This document shows, one piece after another, positions 1 through 10,215 of a stretch of 46,199 bases of DNA. The stretch spans positions 1-46,199 of the forward strand of contig NZ_ARZA01000256.1 of NCBI RefSeq assembly GCF_000387765.1, written 5' to 3'. The notes below the pieces were generated by a model that was not told the origin of the DNA, did not search any database, and saw nothing but the letters and a program-made list of their open reading frames with translations. Made by a program: the position numbers and the translations under genes. This DNA comes from Caldisalinibacter kiritimatiensis. Its GTDB lineage: Bacteria; Bacillota; Clostridia; Tissierellales; Caldisalinibacteraceae. Positions within the stretch are counted from its first letter, which is position 1, and each line of letters opens with the position of its first letter.

Positions 1-13
1 CACTTAATTAAGC

Positions 14-1090
<1,077 letters not shown>

Positions 1091-1111
1091 TTAGTATGCT
1101 CCTTTCTTTTC

Positions 1112-2017
1112 CTATTTATTTGATGCCATCAGTACTCCTAATGCAATTGAATTTAATTTTGCTTCGTCACTGTCAGCTCTTGATGTCAATACAACTGGTG
1201 CTTTAGCTCCTACTATAACCCCAGCATTTTGTGCTCCTGCTAGGAAAACTAAAGCTTTATATAAAATGTTACCTGCTTCTATATCAGGCATTAATAATAT
1301 ATCTGCATCTCCTGCTACTACGTGGTCTATTCCTTTATGCTCTGCAGCTTCTTTTGAAACAGTATTATCTAGTGCAAATGGTCCTCCCACTACACATCCA
1401 GTAATTTCACCTTTTTTATTCATTTCTTCAAGGTTTTGAGCATCCACAGTATCTGGCATTTTAGGATTTACCTTTTCTTTAGCACATACTACTCCAACCT
1501 TTGGCTCTTCTATATCTAATGAATGTGCAACAAATACTGCATTTTCTAATATTTGTTTCTTTTGCTCAAGACTTGGGGCTATATTCATAGCTGCATCTGT
1601 AACGAAAAGAATTTTGTGATATCTTTCTAAATCAAATACAGCTACATGACTTAAGACCTTACCTGTTCTTAAGCCTATTTCTTCATCTAAAACTGCTTTT
1701 AAAATTATTGAAGTATCAACTAGACCTTTCATTACCATGTGAGCTTTTCCTGTACTCACTAATTCAACAGCTTTTCTCGATACTTCTTTTAAATCTTTTA
1801 CATCAACTATTTCAAATTTGTCTACATTCATACCAATTTCATTAGCTTTACTTACAATCTCTTCTTTATCACCCACTAATATAGCATCGGCAATTCCTAA
1901 GTCATTTGCCTCTTTAACTGCTGATAAAACTTCTTTATCCTGGGCAACAGCTACTGATATAGTTTTTGGTCCCTTCTTTTTGGCTAATTCAAGTACATCT
2001 TTGAATCCTTTAATCAT
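1112..2017 (-). CDS. ptb: Phosphate butyryltransferase (Ptb)
   Basis: Phosphotransacylase family, 301 aa from the chosen ATG. It exchanges CoA of butyryl-CoA for phosphate, giving the substrate of the flanking kinases. The family C-terminus (VIVGAKAPVVLTSRADS) and the middle segment GKVLSHVAVFDLE are typical of Ptb rather than Pta. The frame can be extended one codon to a TTG, but the ATG at 2017 has GAGGTG at 7-base spacing and is preferred. It overlaps the end of the upstream kinase by 8 bases, indicating translational coupling. Confidence 0.95.
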   Translation of the reverse strand: MIKGFKDVLELAKKKGPKTISVAVAQDKEVLSAVKEANDLGIADAILVGDKEEIVSKANEIGMNVDKFEIVDVKDLKEVSRKAVELVSTGKAHMVMKGLVDTSIILKAVLDEEIGLRTGKVLSHVAVFDLERYHKILFVTDAAMNIAPSLEQKKQILENAVFVAHSLDIEEPKVGVVCAKEKVNPKMPDTVDAQNLEEMNKKGEITGCVVGGPFALDNTVSKEAAEHKGIDHVVAGDADILLMPDIEAGNILYKALVFLAGAQNAGVIVGAKAPVVLTSRADSDEAKLNSIALGVLMASNK

Positions 2018-3101
2018 CAATTTTCACCTCGTTTTCATATATTTTTGCTTCTTCTTTTCCTTCTAGTACACGAAGAACACCATTATTTAAAGCTTCTTGT
2101 TCATCTCCACCTGGATAAATTGTTATTTGAGCAATAAACTCCACCATATCCTTGATATACTCAGTTAATAATTTTGAATATGATAATCCTCCAGTTAATA
2201 TTATGTGATTTACATCACCATTTAATACTGTCGCCATAGCAGCTATTTCCTTAGCAATCTGATATCCCATAGCTTCAAATATTAGTTTGGCTTTTTTATC
2301 TCCATTTTCAATCATTTTAGTAACTTCTCTCGCATCATTAGTTCCAAGATAGCCTACTAATCCACCTTTACCTTTTATCTTAGTTTTTATTTCTTTATAT
2401 GTATATTTACCTGAAAAACACATCTTTGCTAAATCTCCTACAGGCAAACTACCAGTTCTTTCAGGTGAAAATGGTCCCATCTCATTCGCATTATTCACAT
2501 CAACAATTCTGCCCTTTTTTACAGGTGCAACTGATATACCTCCACCTAAATGTGCAACTATTAAATTTAACTCTTTTAGCTCTTTATTTAACTCATCAGC
2601 CAATCTATGTGAAACTGCTTTTATATTTAAAGCATGTAATAATGATTTTCTTTTTATTTCTGGCATACCTGATATTCTTGCCACTTCATCAAATTCATCT
2701 ACTGCTACCGGATCTACTATATATGCTTTTATGCCTTCCTTATCTGCTATACCTTTCGCTAGTATACCTCCTAAATTCGAAGCGTGCTCCCCTTGTACAC
2801 CTTTTCTTAAATCCTCTATCATTTTTTCTGTAACTAAATATGTACCACCTGGCATAGGACGTAAAAGTCCACCTCTACCAACAACAGCTCTTAAACTTGA
2901 TGTTTCTATCCCTTCTTCTTTTAACCAATTTAAAATTAGATTTAATCTGTATTCATATTGGTCTACTATACTATTAAATTTTTCTAAGTCGTCTGGTTTA
3001 TGGTCAATACTATTTAGGATAACCTTTTCCTTATTGTTAAAGACTGCTACTTTAGTTGAAGTAGAGCCAGGGTTTATAACTAAAATATTTTTTCTATCCA
3101 T
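2010..3101 (-). CDS. buk: Butyrate kinase, first copy (Buk2)
   Basis: Acetate/butyrate kinase family, 363 aa. [26 protein letters not shown] and GPFSPERTGSLP motifs are all present, so it should be catalytically competent. It is the first gene of the buk-ptb-buk operon and lies about 40 bases downstream of a -24/-12 promoter, so its expression should depend on sigma-54 and the activator encoded just upstream. Compared with the second kinase it has a short charged C-terminal extension whose codons overlap the start of ptb. Having a kinase on each side of one transferase is unusual. Confidence 0.95.
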   Translation of the reverse strand: MDRKNILVINPGSTSTKVAVFNNKEKVILNSIDHKPDDLEKFNSIVDQYEYRLNLILNWLKEEGIETSSLRAVVGRGGLLRPMPGGTYLVTEKMIEDLRKGVQGEHASNLGGILAKGIADKEGIKAYIVDPVAVDEFDEVARISGMPEIKRKSLLHALNIKAVSHRLADELNKELKELNLIVAHLGGGISVAPVKKGRIVDVNNANEMGPFSPERTGSLPVGDLAKMCFSGKYTYKEIKTKIKGKGGLVGYLGTNDAREVTKMIENGDKKAKLIFEAMGYQIAKEIAAMATVLNGDVNHIILTGGLSYSKLLTEYIKDMVEFIAQITIYPGGDEQEALNNGVLRVLEGKEEAKIYENEVKIDD

Positions 3102-3139
3102 CCTTTCACCCCTTAATCATTTATCCATATTATTTTAGT

Positions 3140-3156
3140 TGCAATATATATGCCAA
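3140..3156 (-). promoter_or_regulatory. Sigma-54 (-24/-12) promoter of buk-ptb-buk
   Basis: On the minus strand the sequence reads TTGGCATATATATTGCA. This matches the sigma-54 consensus TTGGCAC-N5-TTGCA except for one base, with exactly 10 bases between the invariant GG and GC. The start codon of the first kinase lies about 40 bases downstream, and a sigma-54 activator gene lies immediately upstream. Confidence 0.9.
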
Positions 3157-3294
3157 TAATTATAATATTTCTTTTTTCGACATAATTTTCTCTCAAGTCT
3201 GCTTGTTTAGTATGTTTTGTGGTAAGTGTAATTTTTGGTAAAAAATCATTTATTCTACAAATAGAACATCTATCTTTAGCTTTTGCGAATTGTT

Positions 3295-3344
3295 GCATGC
3301 ATATTTTTGCATACTTTGCGCCAGCATGCAATTTTTTGCATACT
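3295..3344. promoter_or_regulatory. Tandem upstream activator sites for the sigma-54 regulator
   Basis: Two 21-bp direct repeats, 3295-3315 and 3324-3344, differ at one position and start 29 bp apart. Each contains the dyad ATGCA-N6-TGCAT (3297-3312 and 3326-3341). A degenerate third copy overlaps at 3283-3298. They lie about 140-190 bp upstream of the -24 element, the usual position for enhancer-type activator sites, and the outer one touches the stop codon of the regulator gene. Confidence 0.75.
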
Positions 3345-5058
3345 ATTTTCTTATCTTATATTTATCCATTTTATAGTAAAGACTTCTGATTGAAATACCT
3401 AGCGCTTTTGCAGTCATAGTTTTATTATATCCATATTTATTTAATGCATCCTCAATAAATCTTTTTTCTGCTTTTGAAATATATTCATCTAATGTTATAT
3501 TTTCTACTTGTTTCTTATCAATATCATTATTAGGTGTATTTTGGCTAGTAAAGGGTTCAATTTGTGGTAAATGTTTTTCTTGGATTATATTTTCATTATG
3601 TTTCATATTTATTATTGACCTACCAATAACATTTTCTAATTCTCTAACATTCCCTGGCCAGTCATGCTGTCGTAATCTTTCTAATGCTATGTCTGAAATG
3701 TCTATAACACTTCGTCCGTATTCTTGATTAAATTTTTTTATAAAGTTTAAGGTTAAATAATATATATCATCTTTTCTTTTCCTTAGAGGAGGAATATTAA
3801 TAGGAACTACATTTAATCTGTAATATAAATCCTCTCTAAACTTACCTTCTTTTACAGCTTGTTCTAAATCCATATTTGTAGCTGCTATTATTCTTACATT
3901 AATGCTTATAGGCTTTGTTCCACCTACTCTAACTATCTCCCTTTCCTGAAGAACCCTAAGTAATTTTACTTGGGTACTTATACTTATTTCCCCTATTTCA
4001 TCTAAAAATATGGTTCCATTGTTAGCTTGTTCAAAGTAACCTTTTTTTCCACCTTTCTTAGCTCCTGTAAATGCACCTTCTTCATAACCAAATAACTCAC
4101 TTTCAAGCAAGCTTTCACTTAATGCAGCACAATTTACTCTTACAAATTGACCAAATCTTCTATCACTGGCATTATGTATGGCATGTGCAAAGAGTTCCTT
4201 TCCTGTACCACTTTCTCCCCTAAGTATAACTGTAGCTGGAGTTTCTGCTGCTTTCTTAGCCCTTTCTATTGCTGAACGAATCAATTCATTGTTGCCTACT
4301 ATATCATCAAATGTGTATTTTGCTTCTAATTTTCTTATTATTTCCTTTGCTTCTTTCAATTCATTTGTCAATTTTATAATCTCAGATACGTCGTGTAATA
4401 CTCCTACACTCCCCCTCAGTTCTCCGTCAACCATTATTGGTGCTGCTTCAGCAATAACCTCTTTTCTATTAGGCCCAACCTTTAATCTTGCATTTTTTAC
4501 AGGCTTTTTTGTTTCTAAAACCTTCATATGAATACTTTCACCTTCTGCTATATCTACTGTCGCAGGCTTACCTATTACATCTTTTTCTCTAAGACCTGTA
4601 AGTTTTACATATGCAGGATTTACAAGAACTCCCATCCCTTTGCAATCAACAACTGATATTGCATCCTGGGTAGCATGGAAAATTGCTTCTAGAAGACTTT
4701 GCACTTCTTTAAGATTAGTTATTTCTTCCGCTAACTCTATAACATCTGTAATATCTCTAAAAACTGCAACTGCCCCAATTATATTACCATCTTTATCCTT
4801 AACCGGCATTCTATTTGTTATAATTTTTATATTTCCTAAATCCTGTTGTCTATTAAGCTCAAAATCTCCAGTTTCTAAAATATACATTAATCTAGTATTT
4901 ATAATTACTTCTTTTACAGGCTTTCCCAATGCATAATTAGCCTTTATACCAGTTAGTCTTTCAGCTGCTTTATTAAAAAGTGTAATTATTCCTTTTTTGT
5001 CTACTGCAATCATTCCATCATGGGTTGAGTTTAATATCACTTCTAGTTCTCTTCTCAA
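3343..5058 (-). CDS. Sigma-54-dependent transcriptional activator with two PAS domains
   Basis: Enhancer-binding protein, 571 aa. Two PAS domains (about 1-105 and 118-230) form the sensor. A short coiled linker leads to the AAA+ domain, with Walker A GESGTGKE near 281, the sigma-54 contact loop GAFTGA near 328 and Walker B FLDEIGE near 351. A Fis-type helix-turn-helix follows at about 525-571. There is no response-regulator receiver domain, so control is probably by a ligand or redox state sensed by PAS. Start is TTG with AGGAGG at 6 bases. It sits directly upstream of the buk-ptb-buk promoter, as BkdR-type activators do for acyl-CoA operons in other Firmicutes, so that operon is its likely target. 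The signal is unknown. Confidence 0.93.
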   Translation of the reverse strand: MRRELEVILNSTHDGMIAVDKKGIITLFNKAAERLTGIKANYALGKPVKEVIINTRLMYILETGDFELNRQQDLGNIKIITNRMPVKDKDGNIIGAVAVFRDITDVIELAEEITNLKEVQSLLEAIFHATQDAISVVDCKGMGVLVNPAYVKLTGLREKDVIGKPATVDIAEGESIHMKVLETKKPVKNARLKVGPNRKEVIAEAAPIMVDGELRGSVGVLHDVSEIIKLTNELKEAKEIIRKLEAKYTFDDIVGNNELIRSAIERAKKAAETPATVILRGESGTGKELFAHAIHNASDRRFGQFVRVNCAALSESLLESELFGYEEGAFTGAKKGGKKGYFEQANNGTIFLDEIGEISISTQVKLLRVLQEREIVRVGGTKPISINVRIIAATNMDLEQAVKEGKFREDLYYRLNVVPINIPPLRKRKDDIYYLTLNFIKKFNQEYGRSVIDISDIALERLRQHDWPGNVRELENVIGRSIINMKHNENIIQEKHLPQIEPFTSQNTPNNDIDKKQVENITLDEYISKAEKRFIEDALNKYGYNKTMTAKALGISIRSLYYKMDKYKIRK

Positions 5059-5075
5059 ATTAATCCTCCTTATAC

Positions 5076-6326
5076 TTAAGAATCATTTTCTGTTTGATTT
5101 TCTTCTTCGTCTGTTACATTTTTTAATACAATTTTTAATTTTTTAGGATTAATATTAATATCATCAATACCGTATATAGATTCATTTTTTATACTAACCT
5201 CATACTCACCTTTTGTAAGGCCTTCTAGGTCTAAATACAATGATATATCTTCTGAGGATAAATTTTGAATTTTACTTTCAATCCCTTTTACATTAACTGA
5301 TATTTCTTGTAAAGGCTCAATTATCTCTACTCCTAAATTATCTTGTTTATTTCGTAAACTTATATCTTCCACATTAATTTTAATCTCTTTATCTAATATT
5401 TCCTCAATACCTACTCTTACCACTGGATTTTGAGCATCTCCTATAACCTCTACTCCCTGTGGTATTTGTAATGGAATTTCTCGCTTAATATTACTAATGG
5501 TATAACTTATATCTACTGGTTGTGTCTTAATTGATTCAATTTTATCAAGCACTTCTTTTCTTCCCTTTATTTTTACTACTGTAGGGTTTACTATTACACT
5601 TGTTATTTTAAAATCTTTTAATGGCTCACCTTTTAATTGAGGTTCAACTGAAACTATTTTTACAGGTAAAATAGGTACATTTACATTAACAACATTAGGA
5701 TTTACTTCTACTGTACCCACTTCTTCTCCTTTATCGTTTATTGGTTTTAGTGGTAAACTCGTATTTAAGTCACTAGACAATTCATTAACATCAACTGTTA
5801 TAGTAACAGTGTTAACTGAATTTACCCAACTTCTTGGTCCTTTTACTATGACTGAACTTGGACTTAACTGAAACTTCCCTAAGCTATAACTATCTGCAAC
5901 TTTACCTATAGTTTTTATAGTAACAGGTAGTTGCTTTTGTATAATTTGGTCAAACTTAAATAAAATTTGTTTAGGAGTAAAATCTATTATTTCTAATTCA
6001 TCTGGACCCTTTACCTCAACAGGAACTTTATTTACACCTTCCGAATACCCCCTTACGTCTACTTGTGCTATGATATCTGTATTTGTTATATTAACTAAAT
6101 CATTTCTTCTTCCTGTTACTTTTACATCTATTGTAGCTTCCTTAGGGTCCATTAGAACTAATCCTGACTGTTCTACCGATTCTAAGTTCAATATATCAAC
6201 TTTTACATTTTTTATCTCTTTATCAATTTGTGGGTTCATTTCGCTCATAACATAAGTCCACATGATAACAGCAAAGACAATAGATATAATTTTTATAGTT
6301 ATATTATTCGGCTTCTTCTTTTTCAT
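5076..6326 (-). CDS. cdaR: CdaR (YbbR-domain regulator of CdaA)
   Basis: YbbR-repeat protein of 416 aa. A single membrane segment near residues 8-27 is followed by several extracellular YbbR domains with recurring patterns of the type VxVxGxxxxV. The family binds and modulates the diadenylate cyclase CdaA at the membrane. The frame is open 60 bases further upstream, but the ATG at 6326 has GGAGG at 7 bases and places the membrane helix at the N-terminus. It overlaps the end of cdaA by 23 bases. The usual third gene, glmM, does not follow; the sigma-54 activator does. Confidence 0.92.
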   Translation of the reverse strand: MKKKKPNNITIKIISIVFAVIMWTYVMSEMNPQIDKEIKNVKVDILNLESVEQSGLVLMDPKEATIDVKVTGRRNDLVNITNTDIIAQVDVRGYSEGVNKVPVEVKGPDELEIIDFTPKQILFKFDQIIQKQLPVTIKTIGKVADSYSLGKFQLSPSSVIVKGPRSWVNSVNTVTITVDVNELSSDLNTSLPLKPINDKGEEVGTVEVNPNVVNVNVPILPVKIVSVEPQLKGEPLKDFKITSVIVNPTVVKIKGRKEVLDKIESIKTQPVDISYTISNIKREIPLQIPQGVEVIGDAQNPVVRVGIEEILDKEIKINVEDISLRNKQDNLGVEIIEPLQEISVNVKGIESKIQNLSSEDISLYLDLEGLTKGEYEVSIKNESIYGIDDININPKKLKIVLKNVTDEEENQTENDS

Positions 6327-7140
6327 CACTCTGCCTCCATTTTTTGAATAAACTTTGTTTTTGCTCGTTAGGCTTATATACTTCAAGTAAAATTTGTCTT
6401 AAAGTTTTTATATCTATATATCTAGATAATTTACCGTTATCAGCTACAGAAATTGCTCCTGTTTCCTCTGATACTATAAGCGATATAGCATCTGACCTCT
6501 CCGATATACCTAATGCTGCTCTATGTCTAGTTCCTAATTCCTTACTTAAGTCCATATTTTCTGTCAAAGGTAAAAAACATCCTGCTGCCCTAACAACATT
6601 ATCTCTAACTATAACAGCTCCATCATGTAGTGGTGTATTAGGAATAAATATATTTATTAATAGTCCACTGGAAATTAATCCATTTATTTCAGTACCCGTT
6701 TCTATTACTTCATTTAGTCCTGTTTCTCTTTCGATTACTATCAAAGCACCTATTTTTTGTCTAGAAAGGGATGCTGTAGCTTCAACTATTTCATCTACAA
6801 TATGGTTTATATCCTCATCTTTAACTTCTATAAAGGATTTGGTAAAAAAACGACTTCTTCCTATATACTCTAATGCTCTTCTAAGTTCAGGCTGGAAAAC
6901 TATAAGCAAAGCTATAACCCCTACTGTCATGGTTTTTTCAAGTATCCATTGTACAGTATGTAACTCTATCCATTCACTTACTTTTGTAGCAACAAATAAA
7001 ACCAAAATTCCTTTAACTAATTGTTCAGCCCTTGTTTCTCTTATAAGCATGAATAATTTATAAAATGCAAATGCAACTATGGCAATATCTATAAAATCTC
7101 TTATCCTCATATTAAAAAACAATTCTTGAAAAAACTGCAA
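6304..7140 (-). CDS. cdaA: Diadenylate cyclase CdaA
   Basis: Membrane-bound c-di-AMP synthase, 278 aa from the chosen start. Three N-terminal hydrophobic segments within residues 10-90 precede the DisA_N catalytic domain, which carries the DGA motif (PLHDGAVIV, near 170) and the RHR motif (GTRHRAALG, near 200). The frame extends to a GTG at 7149, but that codon lies inside the GAGGTG ribosome binding site. A TTG at 7140 with 6-base spacing is the better start. Product c-di-AMP controls osmolyte/potassium balance and cell wall homeostasis in Firmicutes. Confidence 0.95.
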   Translation of the reverse strand: MQFFQELFFNMRIRDFIDIAIVAFAFYKLFMLIRETRAEQLVKGILVLFVATKVSEWIELHTVQWILEKTMTVGVIALLIVFQPELRRALEYIGRSRFFTKSFIEVKDEDINHIVDEIVEATASLSRQKIGALIVIERETGLNEVIETGTEINGLISSGLLINIFIPNTPLHDGAVIVRDNVVRAAGCFLPLTENMDLSKELGTRHRAALGISERSDAISLIVSEETGAISVADNGKLSRYIDIKTLRQILLEVYKPNEQKQSLFKKWRQSDEKEEAE

Positions 7141-7393
7141 TTCAGTCACCTCTAAGCATTAATATAGTATTAATTTATATATTCTTTTTTTATTATCATA
7201 TTCCTGTTAGTAAACCATAATTTTATCTAGAAAATTTATAGTTTATACATTTTTTCATTCATTTAGGTAATAAAATTGAATAGGTAAAAAATACATATCT
7301 TCTTGAAAAATACCTTCGTAAAATCCGTTTGTTTATATTTAAGATAAGTTAAAATAGTAAAATAGTTCCATTTCTGTTAATCCAACAAATTAT

Positions 7394-7430
7394 CAAAAAA
7401 ACCAGAGATAATCTCAAATTTACCTCTGGT
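7394..7430 (-). terminator. Intrinsic terminator of the capA-like gene
   Basis: On the minus strand ACCAGAG pairs with CTCTGGT across a 16-base loop and is followed by a run of T. The stop codon of the gene lies in the loop. Confidence 0.75.
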
Positions 7431-8634
7431 CCATTTTTGTCATAGTACTATTAAATGATTTCTTCATTCTACTAAATACTTCTTTACTTAAATCCTGAGC
7501 TTTATTATTTAAATACTCTTCTACTGGCAATATTTCATATTTATACTTTCCATCTTTTCTATATCTATTTACCCAAGTAGGTATATATTCAATTGACTCT
7601 ATACTTATAATTTCATTTACATAATCTTTTTGTAATTTTAATATAACAATAACGCCATCTTCTGTATATCTATTGTTTACTGTTTCATATCTTTGATTTG
7701 ATATAAAATTCCCCATTGAATATATGATAAACTTATTTTCACCGTTATATTCTAAAATGTCAGATTCCTGAACTACATGAGGATGACTACCAAGAATTAT
7801 ATCAGCTCCCCATTTTACCATTTTTTCAGCCAACTGTTTCTGAAAAGGTGATGCATTTCTATGATACTCATTTCCCCAATGTATAAATATTACTGTAAAA
7901 TCAGCTCCTGCTAGTTTAGTTTTTTCTATATCATTTTTTATTCTGTCTTCGTCTATTAGATTTATCATATACTTTAATTCATCTTTAGTTAAAAGACTCT
8001 CTAAACCATTACATCCGTAAGTATAACATAAAAAAGCCACCTTTACTCCCTTTACATTTTCAATAAGTATATCGTTGTTTGGTGTCTTATATGTACCTAT
8101 ATTTTTTAAGCCATATGTTTTTATATTATCAATAGTCTCTATTATTCCTTCTTTTCCTCTATCTAAACTATGATTATTTGCTGTAGCCAATATATCATAG
8201 CCAGTATTCTTTAATGCTCTTACAACTACTTTTGGAGAATTAAATCTAGGGTAGCCTGTAAAACCATGTTCTCGCCCCGCAGTTACAGTTTCTAAATTGC
8301 CAATAGCAATATCTGCTGATTCAATATATTTTTTCACTGGTTTAAATGGACTCTCAAAATCATAAGTACCAGTTTTATTGTCATATGCACTTATTATCTG
8401 TGTTGTATGAAACATTATATCTCCTGTAGCTGCTATGGATATATTTATCTTACCCATATTAGGATTTCGTATATATTTTATCTCTCTTTTGTTTAGCGTT
8501 TTTACGTTCTTATTAAAGTTAATAAATTCCAAATCTCCGCTTGTCCCAATGCTACTTGAAAAAAATTTAGCAAGGAATACAGAAGATAAAAACAATAAAA
8601 TTACTAGACTTATAACTATCTTCCTTTTTTTCAT
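7420..8634 (-). CDS. CapA family metallophosphoesterase-like protein
   Basis: CapA/PGA_cap family, 404 aa. An N-terminal membrane anchor (about residues 5-24) suggests the catalytic domain faces outside. The calcineurin-like fold signatures are visible in order: AATGDIMFH, GNLETV, ANNHSLDRG, FIHWGNEYH and GSHPHVVQ. Family members take part in capsular polyglutamate or other cell-envelope polymer synthesis. No capB/capC ligase gene is nearby, so a polyglutamate role is not supported here. ATG has GAGGG upstream. It appears to be a single-gene unit with its own terminator. Confidence 0.88.
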   Translation of the reverse strand: MKKRKIVISLVILLFLSSVFLAKFFSSSIGTSGDLEFINFNKNVKTLNKREIKYIRNPNMGKINISIAATGDIMFHTTQIISAYDNKTGTYDFESPFKPVKKYIESADIAIGNLETVTAGREHGFTGYPRFNSPKVVVRALKNTGYDILATANNHSLDRGKEGIIETIDNIKTYGLKNIGTYKTPNNDILIENVKGVKVAFLCYTYGCNGLESLLTKDELKYMINLIDEDRIKNDIEKTKLAGADFTVIFIHWGNEYHRNASPFQKQLAEKMVKWGADIILGSHPHVVQESDILEYNGENKFIIYSMGNFISNQRYETVNNRYTEDGVIVILKLQKDYVNEIISIESIEYIPTWVNRYRKDGKYKYEILPVEEYLNNKAQDLSKEVFSRMKKSFNSTMTKMDQR

Positions 8635-8728
8635 ATTAAGTCCCTCACTTATTATTTTAAAATAATCTCAATTTATTTATAATATTCTACATTTATCTTC
8701 TAATTCCTCTCATATATGTATAGTTTTA

Positions 8729-9436
8729 TTACTCTTCTCTATCTTTTTTTAAATACCGCCTTCCTGATTCAATTATATATTCATTTAATTTAATCTGATT
8801 AGTTCTCCATATATATATTATGTATGGAATAAATAAGACAGCAAGCATTGGAATTCCAGACATTAATATAAAATCAAATATACCATGTAATATTGCAGGT
8901 ATTATAAGTGCTTTTCTTAAATATTGTCTTTCTACCTCTTCATTATCTGAGTATTTAGCTAAAGATAAATAATATCCCATAGTCACAGCAAATATACTAT
9001 GGGCTGGTACTGAAAGTATACCTCTATATAAACCCACAAAGGGATTGTAAGTAGTTGTAAACCTAAATACGTAAACTATATTTTCTACAGTTGCAAATCC
9101 TAATGCTGAAAAAACTGAGTATACTATACCATCAAGTTTTTCATTAAAAAATCTACTATTATAATTTAGTCTAAGTACCACTTCTCTTTTGAAAAATTCT
9201 TCAGTAAATCCTGCCACTATAAATGCTGTATAAGCAATACCTAAAATTCCAGGCAAAATATTAACTGACATCAATAGTCTCTCAAATACTATGGTTGGAA
9301 TTATGGAGAGTCCTCCAAAAATAAATGTCTTAAATAATAGCTTTATAGGTTCTCTGTCGTATCTATCACTTAAATAAATAGCTAATGCTATAGATATTGC
9401 AGGAGTTATAGCTATAATCAACAGTCTAGTTAGCAA
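8729..9436 (-). CDS. PrsW family intramembrane protease
   Basis: Polytopic membrane protein, 235 aa with about seven hydrophobic segments. It carries the PrsW/CPBP-type conserved elements: EEFFKR in a membrane-embedded context, DGIVY...GFATVEN, HSIFAVTMGYYL and HGIFDFIL. PrsW of Bacillus cleaves an anti-sigma factor, but no sigma/anti-sigma pair is visible nearby, so the substrate is unknown. The frame opens with a GTG at 9445 inside the ribosome binding site; the TTG at 9436, 6 bases after AGAGGTG, is the likelier start. Confidence 0.88.
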   Translation of the reverse strand: MLTRLLIIAITPAISIALAIYLSDRYDREPIKLLFKTFIFGGLSIIPTIVFERLLMSVNILPGILGIAYTAFIVAGFTEEFFKREVVLRLNYNSRFFNEKLDGIVYSVFSALGFATVENIVYVFRFTTTYNPFVGLYRGILSVPAHSIFAVTMGYYLSLAKYSDNEEVERQYLRKALIIPAILHGIFDFILMSGIPMLAVLFIPYIIYIWRTNQIKLNEYIIESGRRYLKKDREE

Positions 9437-9466
9437 ACTATTCACCTCTTCTTATGTTATTATAAA

Positions 9467-9700
9467 CTACTTTTGCTCATTTAAATAAGTAAGAATATCA
9501 TTCGTAGAATCTATTACTTCCTGCATTTTTTCCCTTAAACTATAGAATTTCTGTGATAGTTCTTCATCCTTATCAGTTCCATTATTATTTGAAGTTAATA
9601 ATAAATCAATACCTGATATAAACTCCATATTACTCCAGTTATTTTTCTCTACATCTTTCATTTGATTAATTATATTTTCTATTGTGTTATAATCTTCCAT
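9467..9700 (-). CDS. Small hypothetical protein, 77 aa
   Basis: Not recognised. Acidic, soluble and predicted mostly helical, with no Cys, signal peptide or membrane segment. The ATG at 9700 has AGGAGG at 8 bases; a GTG three codons upstream overlaps that site and is rejected. It lies 21 bases upstream of the PrsW-like gene on the same strand and is probably cotranscribed with it. Its ribosome binding site is one arm of a 12-bp inverted repeat (9708-9719/9741-9752). Confidence 0.75.
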   Translation of the reverse strand: MEDYNTIENIINQMKDVEKNNWSNMEFISGIDLLLTSNNNGTDKDEELSQKFYSLREKMQEVIDSTNDILTYLNEQK

Positions 9701-9707
9701 ATTATGC

Positions 9708-9752
9708 ACCTCCTATAAGAATATTTAAAATTATTATTGACTTATAGGAGGT
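9708..9752. repeat. 12-bp perfect inverted repeat carrying SD sequences on both strands
   Basis: ACCTCCTATAAG at 9708-9719 is repeated inverted as CTTATAGGAGGT at 9741-9752, with a 21-base loop. Each arm contains an AGGAGG ribosome binding site, one reading left into the 77-aa gene and one reading right into a 14-codon ORF. Confidence 0.8.
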
Positions 9753-9757
9753 TTTAT

Positions 9758-9802
9758 ATGCTTAAAAAGTGGCCAAAGCCTGACCACTTTTTAAGTATTT
9801 AA
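9758..9802 (+). CDS. Possible 14-codon ORF inside a hairpin
   Basis: ATG at 9758 has AGGAGG at 6 bases and encodes MLKKWPKPDHFLSI before TAA. Almost the whole ORF is the hairpin at 9761-9795. No convincing promoter is visible upstream. It could be a genuine micro-ORF or an accident of the mirrored ribosome binding site; I favour the latter slightly. Confidence 0.25.
   Translation: MLKKWPKPDHFLSI
9761..9795. terminator. Bidirectional hairpin after the glycerol operon
   Basis: CTTAAAAAGTGG (9761-9772) pairs perfectly with CCACTTTTTAAG (9784-9795), with an 11-base loop. The A/T outer arms supply the U-tract in either direction. It lies just past the end of the DUF1667 gene. Confidence 0.65.
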
Positions 9803-9847
9803 TACTAAAAAAATAATTAAGCCACTAACCACTTACTACTAACACCC

Positions 9848-10213
9848 CTATATTTCCTTTGCATTTCTAGTGGCAACTATATCTACTCCAGTATCTAAAA
9901 TATCTTTAACTATAATATCACCTATTTTAACAGGTGCTGTCACCTCAGTATTTGATATAACTTCCATAATATCGAATATTTTTTCCTTAGGTACTGGTTC
10001 TGATGTTTTAACTGAAACTACAGGATGTACACTATTATTAACTTTTACTGTAGTAGTCACTATCCTTTTTGGTGCTGTTAATTCTTCAATAGCATACTTT
10101 TCCCCTCTTTTGCATTTGTTCCCATTTATCATGAAACCATTATTTTCTTTTTTTATATCAATTGTGCATCCTATGGGACAAACTATACAAGTTAGAGTTT
10201 TAGCTTCATTCAT
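9848..10213 (-). CDS. DUF1667 iron-sulfur-type protein of the glycerol operon
   Basis: DUF1667 family, 121 aa, about the family length. An N-terminal cysteine cluster (CIVCPIGC near residue 9, then CKRGEKYA near 33) resembles the Fe-S binding motif of molybdopterin oxidoreductase N-termini. Members are found almost only as the third gene after GlpA-like and FAD/NAD oxidoreductase genes and are thought to be an electron-transfer subunit of an anaerobic glycerol-3-phosphate dehydrogenase. ATG follows AAGG and GAGGGGG; the gap to the upstream gene is 2 bases. Confidence 0.88.
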   Translation of the reverse strand: MNEAKTLTCIVCPIGCTIDIKKENNGFMINGNKCKRGEKYAIEELTAPKRIVTTTVKVNNSVHPVVSVKTSEPVPKEKIFDIMEVISNTEVTAPVKIGDIIVKDILDTGVDIVATRNAKEI

Positions 10214-10215
10214 CC

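Noticed and set aside
2399-2833. Plus-strand open frame of 144 codons inside the first butyrate kinase
   Set aside because: Antisense to a clear gene; leucine-rich, low-complexity translation typical of AT-rich antisense frames; no SD.
3113-3331. Minus-strand 72-codon frame between the sigma-54 activator and the first kinase
   Set aside because: It covers the -24/-12 promoter and activator repeats and has no SD; regulatory sequence explains the region better.
3283-3344. CRISPR-like short repeats
   Set aside because: Only two good copies, 8 bases apart, beside a sigma-54 promoter; activator sites explain them.
6344-7063. Plus-strand open frame of 239 codons opposite cdaA
   Set aside because: Long but antisense to conserved DisA_N coding sequence, serine/isoleucine-biased and without an SD.
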